DNA of 64,000 bases from Pseudofrankia coriaricola (GCF_001854805.1 NZ_MBLO01000259.1:124001-188000); one strand, 5' to 3'; shown: positions 9,749 to 18,824, counted from the first letter of the stretch. Notes: generated from the letters alone by a model not told the origin. A program made the numbers and translations.

Positions 9749-11533
9749 TCAGGCGGGTTCCACGATCATCCACGCGATGGTTGACGCGTCGGCCGAGGAC
9801 GCCGACGCGATCGTGAAGCTTGTTCCCGGGGTTCTCGCGGAAACCGCTATCGGTTGAGGGGTGCTGACTCCGGACAGGTTCTGTGGAGCCAGGAAGATCC
9901 GGCTATTAGCGGTGACAGCGGTTGTGGAAACTGTAGCCGAACCGCTGGACAGCGCGGCGGCACCGAGGCGTGCATTTGTCCCCTCCTTGACCAGGAGTCC
10001 GTTTCCGGCATTGCCTACGATCAGATTTCCACTCGTCTTGAGGGCCGCGTTGGTGGCAAGAATTCCGGACGCATCCCGTTCGAGTGTCACGTCCTCGGCC
10101 GCGCCAAAATCGATTCCATCCTTGCCGGCACCCAAGCGCAGACGCAACGTGCCGTCTTGACTTCGGATTCTGGTCGCAAACCCCTTGATGTTCACGTAGG
10201 AACCGCCGGTCCCCGAGTCGACGGTCATCTCCCCGCCGTCGCCGGCCACGCCCAGATTGAGCCACTGGCTTGCGCTGACGGACCCTTCGACTGTCGATTC
10301 GAGGCGTACGAAGTTCACCGCCTGCGACTGAGTCCCGTAGAGTGACAGACCGTTATAACAACGCACCTCCCCCGCCGATACGATGCCTGGTGACTGAGGT
10401 CGGCCGAGCGTAGCCGTCATACTCGTGGCACTGGCCGTCGCAGAAGCCGACATGGTGGCTTGAGTGGGGGACAGGATAGACGCGATCGTCGTGCTGGTCG
10501 GGATACCGGTGCCGCTGATCGAAAGTCCCACATCATCGGCACGGAACCCCACGCTTCCCGACGAGACGGTCGTCGAACCATTGGTTGTTGTGAAGTCGGA
10601 AAACACCCGACGGCGGCCCGCATTAGTTACCCCGAGCGCAAGGAGGTCTCTTCTGAACTCAAACGGCGTTCCACTCGTCGCATCCACAAACGGCGCATTT
10701 GTCGATTCGTCCAGATCCAGGAAGTAGTAGCCGCCGAAGATGTCGTCGCGATCGACGATCAGCTTGTTGGTGTGGATGGTCGGATGGAACGCGTTTCCTT
10801 GGGCGTCGATCATTGCGCGTGCCGACAGCCATCTGGTCCGCTCGCTCATCGCCCGGCAGAACGTCCCCTGGCCACACCCGGCGCTATTTGCGTAGGAAAT
10901 CAGGTTCGACACCTTGGTCAGCTGCGACGAGTCAATTGAGCCATGCATGAAGAGGACGACGATGCTGCGGTTCGCCACGGCCTCGTCGATGTAAGTCTCG
11001 ATAGTCGACTCGGATGGGGAAAGAATATCTATCCCCGGGACGTCGAACGGGTCCGGCGCATTGCGGCTGACCACACCCCGGCTGCACCGGAAGTACTCGT
11101 GCCGTCGACTGACGACTTCTCGTACCCGGTCGTCCGTTTGCCCATAGGGATAGGAGCCCGTCCTGACCGAGACGCCGAAGTCCGTTTGAATCTTGCCGAT
11201 GGCGGCACCAAGTAAGGTGTCCAGCGCCGCCGGACCGTTGATCGTGTAGTAGTTCAGAAGATCTTCATGGTCCTTGCCGTGCGAGCCGATCTCGTGACCG
11301 GCCGCAATGATTGCTTCCACCTGGGCCGTGGTGATGTACGCGTCCCCGTAGACCGGGGATGTACCAGATTTGTCCACCCAGTCGACTGACAGAAACAGGG
11401 TCCCCGCGATCCCGTTCGCCGCGAGCAGGGAAAAATACCCCGCCTGGGTGTCGTAGCCATCGTCGCCGGCCCACACCACGAATGGCCCAGGCTCATTACT
11501 TGTAACGCTGACCGGAGTGAGGTTGAACTGCAC
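9749..11533 (-). CDS. NodB-type polysaccharide deacetylase fused to phage-tail-like modules
   Basis: A 594-residue protein. Residues 1-260 are a NodB-homology deacetylase: the first motif is AGDDGYD (Asp24/Asp25), the metal motif is H80 with SHGKDH (His85, His89), then SYPYGQ (about 128-132) and LFMHGS (His197). These enzymes remove acetyl groups from amino sugars or trim glycans. Residues about 290-390 resemble the GTGIPTSTTI-type repeats of phage structural proteins. The last 60 residues match the end of phage/tailocin fibre proteins (FTIASASSADASTIAWMIVEP). No signal peptide or transmembrane segment is visible. The start GTG has a GGGAGG about 6 nt upstream. Base composition is clearly more AT-rich than neighbours, which suggests transfer. 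It may be a tail-spike-like depolymerase or an exported glycan modifier. Confidence 0.75.
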   Translation of the reverse strand: MQFNLTPVSVTSNEPGPFVVWAGDDGYDTQAGYFSLLAANGIAGTLFLSVDWVDKSGTSPVYGDAYITTAQVEAIIAAGHEIGSHGKDHEDLLNYYTINGPAALDTLLGAAIGKIQTDFGVSVRTGSYPYGQTDDRVREVVSRRHEYFRCSRGVVSRNAPDPFDVPGIDILSPSESTIETYIDEAVANRSIVVLFMHGSIDSSQLTKVSNLISYANSAGCGQGTFCRAMSERTRWLSARAMIDAQGNAFHPTIHTNKLIVDRDDIFGGYYFLDLDESTNAPFVDATSGTPFEFRRDLLALGVTNAGRRRVFSDFTTTNGSTTVSSGSVGFRADDVGLSISGTGIPTSTTIASILSPTQATMSASATASATSMTATLGRPQSPGIVSAGEVRCYNGLSLYGTQSQAVNFVRLESTVEGSVSASQWLNLGVAGDGGEMTVDSGTGGSYVNIKGFATRIRSQDGTLRLRLGAGKDGIDFGAAEDVTLERDASGILATNAALKTSGNLIVGNAGNGLLVKEGTNARLGAAALSSGSATVSTTAVTANSRIFLAPQNLSGVSTPQPIAVSARTPGTSFTIASASSADASTIAWMIVEPA

Positions 11534-11599
11534 GTGCGCCTCCCTGATACCGGGCGAGACTGTCGCTCGCCATGAGGATGGGGCCGCGCGCCGTCATGG

Positions 11600-12010
11600 C
11601 CTGCGGTGAGATTTCTCGGTCCCGGTTTTCCAAAATTCCTTTGGTTGACGGGACGAGGATGGCCTGGACGGCGGTGCTGACACGGCGCGGCAGCCGGGGC
11701 AGAGGTTGAGAATGCTTCGGTTCCAGGGCTCGGCGGAGCCAGCCGCTTTGCCCATGGGGGCGGATGGCGGCGTGGGCGCGGCCAGCGGCTTTGTGGTTGT
11801 CGGGGAGCTGACCCTGCCCGCGGGGTCTCGTGGAGGATGACGAGGCGGTCGCCCTCACCGCCGACGCAGCCGAGGTCGGCGTGGAGATGGAGTTCGGAGC
11901 CGCCGGCGACGTGGAGGATGTCGCGCATGCGGGACGACGGTCAGCTCGTGCACCGAGCCGGGCAGTCCTGCGGAGATCCAGATCATCCGGCGTGGTTCCC
12001 CTGTGTCTGC
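11600..12010 (-). pseudogene. Decayed IS5-type (DDE_Tnp_4) transposase
   Basis: The minus strand encodes, across two or more frames, blocks typical of HARBI1/IS5-like transposases. First comes MIWISAGLPGSVHELTVV (near 11985-11930), then after a frameshift RDILHVAGGSELHLHADLG and CVGG, and then LPDNHKAAGRAHAAIR and VSTAVQAILV near 11810-11640. Multiple frameshifts show it is dead. It lies directly upstream of the deacetylase-tail chimera and is a sign of past mobile DNA here. The element's ends were not identified. Confidence 0.7.
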
Positions 12011-12647
12011 GGAGCTGACTGGCTGGGGCAGAGCCGGGTCCGTGCTGGCTGTAGGTGGGTATACCCGTCGCCGCGCGCCTGATGGGGCCGAGGTTTTCCT
12101 GGCCTTGCTGTCCTGGCCGCGGGGTCATGACGCTCCGAGGTCAACCATGGCCGGAGGGCCACCGCCGGCAGGCGGCCGTGGAGCGGTCCCTGAGATCGAA
12201 GGGGCCGCCCCGCGTCCTGCGCGGCGTTGCCAGCCCGGTACCTGACCTCGGGGTGACGACTGCCCAAAACCAGCCATACGTCGCTTTCAGCGCCACCCCC
12301 GCGTGTACGCCCGCCTTGGCGACGTCCACCGCCACTACCTGCGATCGTTCGCGATACAGACAGAGCGGGTAGCTCGGCGGAGGCGGCGTCGTGGGGCCGA
12401 GGCCGCGGGCTGCTCGCCCACACCAGAAGCGCTGGCCCCAGCCCGGACCGAGGTCACCTACGGCGCCGCCTCCACCTACATCGACGGCGAGCAGATCCAG
12501 CTGTGCCGCGGCAGGTCAGCGCACTCGTTCGCGCCCTGCCGTGCTGGCGCCACATCGGTACGGTCCGCGGCTCGCTCACCGCCGCAGTCTCGTTCGCACC
12601 ACTGTATGCAATAGGAAATTTGCCCAGAGTGATAGAAGCGCGGCGAC
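12011..12647. other. Intergenic remainder, no recognisable gene
   Basis: About 640 bp between the transposase remains and the TylF-type gene. Short frames exist on both strands but none has family-like features. It is probably the 5' part of the decayed insertion element plus eroded flank. Confidence 0.4.
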
Positions 12648-13595
12648 TCAGGCCGTCCGACGCCAGTAAACCCCCGATGGGTCGATCCTCAGGATCTCTT
12701 CGGTGACCCCGTGATCGCGCCGGAAGTCGTCGACGGCCCGCCGGCACCCCTCGATGACGCCGTAGTCGTCGATGATGCAGAAGCCCCCGACGGACAGCTT
12801 CGGGTACAGCGCGGTCAGGGCCTCCATCGTGCTCTCGTACATGTCCCCGTCAAGGCGCAGCACGGCGAGCCGCTCGATCGGCGCGGCCGGCAGGGTGTCC
12901 CGGAACCACCCCTTCAGGAAGCGAACCTGCTCATCGAGAAGCCCGTACCGGCGAAAGTTCTCGCGGACCTCGGCCAGCGAGACGGCGAGCACCGTCACCT
13001 GGTGGTGCAGGTCACCGGCGTCCGCCGGGTAGCGTTCCGCGTCGGGCCGCGGCAGGCCCGCGAACGAGTCGGCGACCCACACCGTGCGAGCGGTGTCGCC
13101 GTACGCGGCGAGCACCCCGCGCATCAGGATGCAACTGCCACCGCGCCACACGCCGGTTTCGATCAGGTCGCCAGGGACACCGTCGCGGATCACCTGCTCG
13201 ACGCAGTACCGCAGGTTCTCCAGGCGGCGATCACCCACCATGGTGTGCGCCAACCTCGGCCAGTCCAGACCCTCGGCGCGCGCCCGCAGGCTCGACTTCT
13301 TGACGACCTCCAGGCCGTACCTGGCCGACAGCCTGTCGGTGACCGCCCGCACGGCCGGACGCGGCGCCCAGAGCGTCCCGTCTTGGGCATCCCACAGCGC
13401 GAAGGTAAGGGTGGCATGCAGGAGGCTGAGGTAACGCGCGCGCAAGTCCTCGGCGGCTCGCGGCAAAGGGATCCCGCCGTCAGGGTGCTCGGGCGTGTCG
13501 GGGGCCGACGCCGGCTCGAGCGCCGCCTCCCCAGCGGCGGCACGGTCGCTCGTGCCCGTCTCGGAGGTGGCACCGGCCGTCCTCGGACTCATCAT
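12648..13595 (-). CDS. TylF/MycF-type macrocin O-methyltransferase
   Basis: A 315-residue metal-dependent O-methyltransferase of the TylF family. Residues 1-50 are a disordered leader. The SAM site is ETGVWRGGS (about 146-154); the metal/active-site region is LRLDGDMYEST with IDDYG about 30 residues later. TylF relatives methylate hydroxyls on deoxysugars, and in EPS clusters act on glycan sugars. Three ATGs lie close together; the one at 13595 is placed 6 nt after a GGGAGG and fits best, while the ATG at 13601 would abut it. It faces the same way as the FkbM gene upstream of it, 175 bp apart, and both are likely decorators of the same polymer. Confidence 0.85.
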   Translation of the reverse strand: MMSPRTAGATSETGTSDRAAAGEAALEPASAPDTPEHPDGGIPLPRAAEDLRARYLSLLHATLTFALWDAQDGTLWAPRPAVRAVTDRLSARYGLEVVKKSSLRARAEGLDWPRLAHTMVGDRRLENLRYCVEQVIRDGVPGDLIETGVWRGGSCILMRGVLAAYGDTARTVWVADSFAGLPRPDAERYPADAGDLHHQVTVLAVSLAEVRENFRRYGLLDEQVRFLKGWFRDTLPAAPIERLAVLRLDGDMYESTMEALTALYPKLSVGGFCIIDDYGVIEGCRRAVDDFRRDHGVTEEILRIDPSGVYWRRTA

Positions 13596-13769
13596 GATCA
13601 TCCTCCCGTTACGTTGTCAAAGTCGTCGAATGAGATGCAGGATCGACGAGGCCCGCCGACGGGTCGGGACGCTCGGGCGGCCCACCAGTCGCTGGCCGGC
13701 GGTCCGGACAGCGGCCGGCGCTTTCGTCGAAACCTGGCCCCTCACCCCGAACAACTCCGTCGCGGGACG

Positions 13770-14777
13770 TCAGGACGCCTCGTTGACGCCGACCCCGACG
13801 CGCGCCGGATCCGGCTCCCGCCCGTGCCGGGTCCGGCTCACGACGGCCGGCGACACTGTGGCCACATCCGGCGACGACGCGCTCGACCGCCCCGGTGCGC
13901 CATCCTCCAGCCAGTCGGCCGGCACCGCGATGACGTTCTGAATCCGCGGCGGCGAGCCCGTCCAGGTCAGGGGCACCAACCGGCTCTCGTCGGGGAGATA
14001 GCGGGCAGCGACATAGCCAATCTCGGCGAATGACTCACCGAGTCGGACAGGATCGTTCCACTCGACGACGAGCGCCGGCCGGCAGCGCTGGAACAGGCCG
14101 CGTGCGCCAGCCAGCACGGCCGGCTCCAGACCCTCGACATCGATCTTGATAATGCCGACCGGCTCGTCGGACAGTTCGCTGTCGAGCCGCACGATCGGCA
14201 CACGTTCGATCGGCCGCCCCGTGGACGTGCCATCGACGACATGGTTGACGGTGTCGAGTCCGACGGTGAGTTCGACCATGCCGTTCGTGTCGCCCACAGC
14301 CGCGCGCCGGGCGTCGACCTCCAGCCAGGGATTCAGCCGTAGGTTCTCGGTCAGCCGCAGGTACGTGGCCGACGACGGCTCGAATGCCACCACCCGGACC
14401 CCCGGACGGCCGGCAGCGAGCAGTGTGTAGGTGCCGACGTTGGCGCCCACGTCCACGAACACGTCGCCCGGCCGAAGCGTGTCGCGGACAAACCGCATCG
14501 ACTCCCATTCCGGCAGTCGGCAGTAAAGCATCATGGACGCCGCCGTGGCGTGCGGATGGCAGCGCATCCGTACTCCGCCAGGCAACTTGACCGTAACCGG
14601 CCGCCGCGCCGTGCGCTGCCACACCTGCCAGCCGACCCAGCGCCCTAGCGCGCGTACCCGAGCGTCCCGCACCTCGGGATGCGCCCAAATGAACCGACCC
14701 GTTGTCCGAGCGTTTCCGGCGGCGGCCAGGAGGCCGTCCAGGCGGGAACGCGTCCATGTGCGTGAGACATCGACCAC
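13770..14777 (-). CDS. FkbM-family methyltransferase (second copy)
   Basis: A 335-residue SAM-dependent methyltransferase. Motif I is FVDVGANVGTYT (about residues 107-118), followed by AFEPSSATY and the family hallmark KIDVEGLEPAVL (about 210). The last 45 residues are a low-complexity Ser/Arg/Pro tail. It differs from the cluster's other FkbM protein outside the motifs, so it is a paralogue rather than a recent duplicate. It lies at the right boundary of the polysaccharide region and transcribes toward the TylF-type gene. A sugar hydroxyl is the likely target; the exact position is unknown. Confidence 0.85.
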   Translation of the reverse strand: MVDVSRTWTRSRLDGLLAAAGNARTTGRFIWAHPEVRDARVRALGRWVGWQVWQRTARRPVTVKLPGGVRMRCHPHATAASMMLYCRLPEWESMRFVRDTLRPGDVFVDVGANVGTYTLLAAGRPGVRVVAFEPSSATYLRLTENLRLNPWLEVDARRAAVGDTNGMVELTVGLDTVNHVVDGTSTGRPIERVPIVRLDSELSDEPVGIIKIDVEGLEPAVLAGARGLFQRCRPALVVEWNDPVRLGESFAEIGYVAARYLPDESRLVPLTWTGSPPRIQNVIAVPADWLEDGAPGRSSASSPDVATVSPAVVSRTRHGREPDPARVGVGVNEAS

Positions 14778-15027
14778 TCACTTAAAGTATCAGGACGGTT
14801 ACTAAGAGCACTGGAAGTTGGCGACGACACCCGCTCGCCACTCGCAGAACAGTCGTCATCCAAGGCTCGATGCTCATGGAATCCACTCGGATCCGTAGTT
14901 TCCGGCCGATCCCTCCAGACCGCGGGCCCACCCCGGCGTCTCCGACGACCAGGTGATCAGGAAGACGGCGACGGATCGACACTGGCGGCCGGCGGCGGGC
15001 CGCCCGGACACCCATCAGAGCAGATGG

Positions 15028-15056
15028 TTGACAATGTTGCCAGATATGGAAATAAT
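15028..15056 (+). promoter_or_regulatory. Sigma-A-like promoter of the VOC-ArsR-SRPBCC operon
   Basis: TTGACA (15028-15033), a 17-bp spacer and AATAAT (15051-15056). The ATG at 15063 lies 6 nt beyond the -10 box, so transcription should start at or next to the start codon, giving a leaderless message. This is an unusually strong match in such a GC-rich background. Confidence 0.7.
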
Positions 15057-15062
15057 TTCCTC

Positions 15063-15527
15063 ATGGATGACAACGTGTTCACGTCGAGCCTGCACTACCG
15101 GGATCCGAAGGCGGCGCTGGCCTGGCTGGCCGAGGCGTTCGGGTTCGAGGTGACGATGGCGATCGACGGGCCGCCGGAAGCGCCGGAGATGTGCCACTAC
15201 GAGATGAGCTGCGCCGGACGCGGAAGGATCATGATTGGCGCGGAGTGGACCGCGCTCGCCCGCAGCCCGGCGAGCGTCGGCGGAGCCAACACCCAGCGGG
15301 TGCACCTCCAGCTGCCGGGCGGGCTCGACGAGCACTGCGAGCGGGCCAGGGCCGCCGGCGCGGTGATCCAGGCCGAGCCCACCGACCAGTTCTACGGCGA
15401 CCGGACCTATCGGGCCGTCGACCCCGAGGGGCACTGCTGGACGTTCTCTGCTCACGTCCGTGATGTCACGCGCGAGGAGGCCGAGGCCGCGCTGGGGCAG
15501 CCGATCACGGCCACCGGCTGGGCATGA
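15063..15527 (+). CDS. VOC-superfamily (glyoxalase/PhnB-like) protein
   Basis: A 154-residue vicinal-oxygen-chelate protein. Paired beta-alpha-beta-beta-beta modules are visible, beginning SSLHYRDPKAALAWLAEAFGF and ending with YGDRTYRAVDPEGHCWTF, the common C-terminal signature of the PhnB/YkgC-like group. The reaction cannot be inferred. An earlier in-frame GTG at 15024 would place the start before the promoter's -35 box, so the ATG at 15063 is preferred. Its TGA overlaps the ATG of the ArsR gene. VOC, ArsR and SRPBCC genes together recur in actinobacteria as a small operon, often without a known substrate. Confidence 0.85.
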   Translation: MDDNVFTSSLHYRDPKAALAWLAEAFGFEVTMAIDGPPEAPEMCHYEMSCAGRGRIMIGAEWTALARSPASVGGANTQRVHLQLPGGLDEHCERARAAGAVIQAEPTDQFYGDRTYRAVDPEGHCWTFSAHVRDVTREEAEAALGQPITATGWA

Positions 15528-15898
15528 GCGAACCCGCGCCCGCGAGGCTGGACGAGACGCTCGCCGCGCTGGCCGACCCGGTCCGGCGCCGCGCCGTGGA
15601 GCTGCTCGCCGAGCGGCCGCGCCGGGCCGGCGAGCTGGCCAAGGAGCTCGGCACCGCGCCATCGGCGATGAGCAAGCACCTGCGGGTGCTGCGCCAGTCC
15701 GGCCTGGTGACCGAGACCAGCCCCGAGTTCGACACCCGGGTGCGGATCTACGCGCTCTCCTCGGCGCCCATGCTGGAGCTCCGGCGCTGGCTCGCCGTCG
15801 CCGAGCAGGCCTGGGCCGAGCAGCTCGGCTCCTTCGCCGCCCACATCGAGCGCGACACGAACGGCACGAACGACGAGGCTGAGGAGTCGCGGGCGTGA
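15524..15898 (+). CDS. ArsR-family winged-helix regulator
   Basis: A 124-residue winged-helix protein. ALADPVRRRAVELLAERP, then the recognition helix region GTAPSAMSKHLRVLRQSGLV, is the standard ArsR/SmtB DNA-binding unit. No cysteine pair for metal sensing is present, so it belongs to the non-metal branch often paired with SRPBCC proteins. It is coupled to the VOC gene by an ATGA overlap and to the SRPBCC gene by a GTGA overlap. It probably represses this operon. Confidence 0.9.
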   Translation: MSEPAPARLDETLAALADPVRRRAVELLAERPRRAGELAKELGTAPSAMSKHLRVLRQSGLVTETSPEFDTRVRIYALSSAPMLELRRWLAVAEQAWAEQLGSFAAHIERDTNGTNDEAEESRA

Positions 15899-16443
15899 CC
15901 GAAGGATCGCGCGTCCTCGTCGCGCTGCGGGTGCCAGCCCCGGCGGCGCGGGCATTCACCGTGTTCACGGCGCAGATCGCCGACTGGTGGCGACCCAACG
16001 GCCTCTTCTCGTTCAGCGCTCGAACGGGAACCCTGGCCTTCGAGCCAGGCCCCGGCGGCCGGTTGGTCGAGACCTACGACGACGGTGACTCGTTCGTGGT
16101 CGGCCACATCCGCGTCTGGGACCCGCCCAGTCGGCTGGTGCTCAGCTGGCGCCACGCCAGCTTCGCCCCCGATCAGGAAACCGAGCTGCATGTCCGGTTC
16201 GACGAGATCCACGACGACCCCGCCGGCCCACCCGTCCAGACCCGCGTCACCGTCGAGCACTTCGGCTGGGACCGGATACCGCCCGAGCACGCGGCCCGCC
16301 ACGGCTTCCCGCTCGCGGTCTTCCAGCTCCGCTTCGCCGAATGGTGGCGGTCCCAGCTGCGGACCCTCACCCTCGTCGACCTCGAGCCCGCCTGCTCGGA
16401 CGGCGCCGGGCCACCGGGTGAGGACACAGCATCGCCGCGATGA
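15895..16443 (+). CDS. SRPBCC (AHSA1-like) domain protein
   Basis: A 182-residue START/Bet v1-like hydrophobic-cavity protein. It shows the AHSA1 pattern: PAPAARAFTVFTAQIADWW near the N-terminus, FEPGPGGRLVE, then VWDPPSRLVLSW and a C-terminal helix ending in EWWRSQLRTL. Such proteins bind small hydrophobic ligands; partners and ligands are unknown. The GTG start overlaps the ArsR stop, placing it last in the three-gene operon. Confidence 0.85.
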   Translation: MTEGSRVLVALRVPAPAARAFTVFTAQIADWWRPNGLFSFSARTGTLAFEPGPGGRLVETYDDGDSFVVGHIRVWDPPSRLVLSWRHASFAPDQETELHVRFDEIHDDPAGPPVQTRVTVEHFGWDRIPPEHAARHGFPLAVFQLRFAEWWRSQLRTLTLVDLEPACSDGAGPPGEDTASPR

Positions 16444-16620
16444 CCGGGAAGTCGGCAGGATGCCACCGCCGCGGCATGCATGACCGCTAGGCCAGGCGGT
16501 CGGCGATGGCGATGTGGGCGCCTGTGGCGGAGGCGCGGCGGGGGCTGGGGAGGGCAAGACGGGTCGCGATGTCGAGGAGCGACTCGTCGCTCCAGCCCGT
16601 CCCGCCCGCGCGGCTTCCGC

Positions 16621-16674
16621 CGCCGTCACTGTCACCACCGCCGTCACTGTCACCACCGCCGTCACCGTCACCAC
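16621..16674. repeat. Three tandem 18-bp units
   Basis: Units at 16621-16638, 16639-16656 and 16657-16674; the first two are identical (CGCCGTCACTGTCACCAC) and the third has one substitution. They lie in the 259-bp gap after the SRPBCC gene, downstream of both converging genes. Confidence 0.9.
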
Positions 16675-16702
16675 ACGCACCTCCGCCTCGGCCAACCCAA
16701 CG

Positions 16703-18130
16703 TCAGACGGCCGGCGGCTGCTCCTGGGACGCCTGGGTGGTGGGCGCCGAGCCGTTCCGGGAGCCGAGGCGCCGGACCGCGACGCGGCGCAGGGTCCAGG
16801 TGATGACGCCGGCGTCCGGTGGCGCCGACGTCAGCGCCGCCAGGTCGGTGGCGAGCCGGTCGAGCTCGGCCTCGCGGTCACGGAACAGCGGGTCCGTCCG
16901 CCAGACGGCGAGGTTCATGCCGAACATCGCCGCCGCGGCGGCGACCGGCGGGCTCAGCCGCTCGGTGGCGTTGTACTCGACCTCGAAATCCGGCGTCGGT
17001 TGGTGGGCGGCCAGGTCGTGCAGCGCGGTGTTGAGCAGCCGGCCGGCGTGCAGTGTCGTGCCGCGGGCGGCGAGCAGGCGCCTGGCGTGGTCGAGGTAGG
17101 CGGCGAGGACGGGCTGGTCGGTGTCGATGGACTCGATCTCGTCGAGCAGCAGCACGCCGTGCGGCGCGAGCTGGGTGACCCAGCCGCCGATGGCCGTGGT
17201 CACGTCGGCGAGGTGCGCCAGCAGGAGCCGTGCGTAGACGACGTCGGCGCCGCGGGCCTGTGTGGGGAACGGGACACGCCGGATGTCGTGACGAGCGAAC
17301 TCGATCTCGCCCGCTTCATCAAGGCCGGCGCCCGCGGCGCTCTCGTCGCCCGCCTGCTTCTCAGCGCGGGGGGAGCCGTGCGCGGCGGCGAGGAACGCCC
17401 CCGACGCGTCCAGCCCGACCGTGCGCCGCGCGCCGGTGGCCGCCGCGAGCAGGCGGGTCGTGTGGCCGGGCCCACAGCCGAGATCGACAGCGAGCGCCGG
17501 CTCCGAGCCCTGAGACACCCGCGCGGCGACGAACGCCCGCGACCCCGGATCGAAGATCTCGGAGACCAGGGCGAGCCGGCGTACCGCCGCCTCGGTGTCC
17601 CGGAAGGCATACGGAGTGAGGATCTCGAACGTTGGCTCGACGGTGACCGGGCAGGCGAGCGACGCGGCGATGTAGCACTGCTGGTGCGCCAGCTGGACGA
17701 GCCGGCGCAGCCGGTCCTCGGCCGCTTCCGTGACGGCCGTGATCCGCGGGCGCAGCGTGATCTCGGTGATCCGGCCACCGCCTTTGCCGTCCTCGGTCAT
17801 GACGGCGTGGCCGCTGTCCTGGTAGTCCCGCACGTCGATCCGGGCACGGGCGGCGACCGCGAGAAACGACAGTAGCTGGCAGGACGCCGCCGACAGGACC
17901 AGAAGCTGCTCGGGATTCAGCAGTGCCGGGTCGCCGCGGAACGCCGGGTCCGCGGACAGTCGTACGGCCGGCGCGACGGTACTCGCGTGCCCCACGTGCG
18001 CCCGCGAGTACCGCTCGTACCCGGCCCCGGTGGACCCCGACCACGAGCAGGTGACCGAGTAGGTGTGCGTCGGCGGATGTGGCTGGGTGGCGTGGGTCTG
18101 CGCGGCAGCGACCATGCCCGCCATCCTCAT
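16703..18130 (-). CDS. OsmC-domain / SAM-methyltransferase fusion protein
   Basis: A 475-residue two-domain protein. Residues 20-170 are an OsmC/Ohr-type domain with both redox cysteines: Cys84 in SAASCQLLSFL and Cys160 in AASLACPVTVEP. This domain reduces organic hydroperoxides. Residues about 185-420 are a class I methyltransferase with the SAM loop VDLGCGPGHTT (214-224), a following acidic residue in VGLDAS, and VVYARLLLAHL as motif IV region. Both parts keep their key residues. ATGs at 18130, 18124 and 18115 compete; the last has a GAGG 8 nt upstream. The fusion suggests a redox-linked methyl transfer, but substrate and partner are unknown. It is a single-gene unit, convergent with the VOC operon. 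Confidence 0.85.
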   Translation of the reverse strand: MRMAGMVAAAQTHATQPHPPTHTYSVTCSWSGSTGAGYERYSRAHVGHASTVAPAVRLSADPAFRGDPALLNPEQLLVLSAASCQLLSFLAVAARARIDVRDYQDSGHAVMTEDGKGGGRITEITLRPRITAVTEAAEDRLRRLVQLAHQQCYIAASLACPVTVEPTFEILTPYAFRDTEAAVRRLALVSEIFDPGSRAFVAARVSQGSEPALAVDLGCGPGHTTRLLAAATGARRTVGLDASGAFLAAAHGSPRAEKQAGDESAAGAGLDEAGEIEFARHDIRRVPFPTQARGADVVYARLLLAHLADVTTAIGGWVTQLAPHGVLLLDEIESIDTDQPVLAAYLDHARRLLAARGTTLHAGRLLNTALHDLAAHQPTPDFEVEYNATERLSPPVAAAAAMFGMNLAVWRTDPLFRDREAELDRLATDLAALTSAPPDAGVITWTLRRVAVRRLGSRNGSAPTTQASQEQPPAV

Positions 18131-18200
18131 CCAGGCACCGGCGCCTCGTTAAGAGGAATTTCGCGGGTAGTGCCCGGACAGCCGATCCGTCCGCGTTGTC

Positions 18201-18824
18201 TCAGCGAGGGCTCGACGTCGGACGGTCCGCCCCCCGCGGCGCTTCCGCGTGCCGGCCGAGACCGGTCCAGCCCGCGGTGCCCGCGGCCGGGCGCCCGCCG
18301 GCCATCGCCTCGCGGCGCAGCGTGCCACCCGTCACCAGCAGGTTCACGCCGTAGACCAGCAGGAACAGCCCGAACAGCAGCGCCAGACTCAGCGCGCCGG
18401 CGTACGGGTGCGTGAACACGACGATCCCGAACAGGATGCTGGCGACGCCGAGGAGCCCCAGGCTGAGGCGGAGACCGCCAGGACGCTCAGACGCGACGGC
18501 CGACCCGATCTCGATCACTCCGGTGACTACCGCCCAAGCCGCGACCCAGATGGCCAGCACGAACACGGTGATGCTCGGCCAGGCGAGCGCCACGATTCCA
18601 GCCGCGATGTCCAGCAGCCCGAGCAGCACGTGGCCGGCGACCGAACCGCCCCGGTCGCTGGCGTACGCGCGGTAGAACTGGCCGATTGCGTCGCAGAACA
18701 CGTAGATCGCGAACAGCGCCACGAGTGTGGCGATGGTGATGCTGGGCCAGGCGATGGCGAAGATCCCCAAAATCACCGCGACCGTGCCGCGTACCAGCAA
18801 TGACGTGGATTCCGACCGGACCAT
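18201..18824 (-). CDS. HdeD/DUF308-family membrane protein
   Basis: A 207-residue protein with six predicted membrane helices in three similar hairpins; the motif IAWPSITI (about residue 24) recurs as ALAWPSITVFVL (about 80). This is the HdeD/DUF308 repeat family, linked to acid or envelope stress in enterobacteria but of unproved function in actinobacteria. A hydrophilic tail follows from about residue 165. It is monocistronic, in the same direction as the ABC exporter but separated from it by about 150 bp. Confidence 0.85.
   Translation of the reverse strand: MVRSESTSLLVRGTVAVILGIFAIAWPSITIATLVALFAIYVFCDAIGQFYRAYASDRGGSVAGHVLLGLLDIAAGIVALAWPSITVFVLAIWVAAWAVVTGVIEIGSAVASERPGGLRLSLGLLGVASILFGIVVFTHPYAGALSLALLFGLFLLVYGVNLLVTGGTLRREAMAGGRPAAGTAGWTGLGRHAEAPRGADRPTSSPR

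Noticed and set aside
9749-11533. Prophage region
   Set aside because: Only one gene has phage-tail similarity; no capsid, terminase, integrase or lysis genes are near.
16621-16674. CRISPR-like array
   Set aside because: Three adjacent 18-bp units with no spacers and no cas genes; it is a simple tandem repeat.
15748-16695. Minus-strand frame containing VTVTAVVTVTAVV
   Set aside because: The repeated peptide is only the translation of the 18-bp tandem repeat, and the remainder is antisense to the SRPBCC gene.
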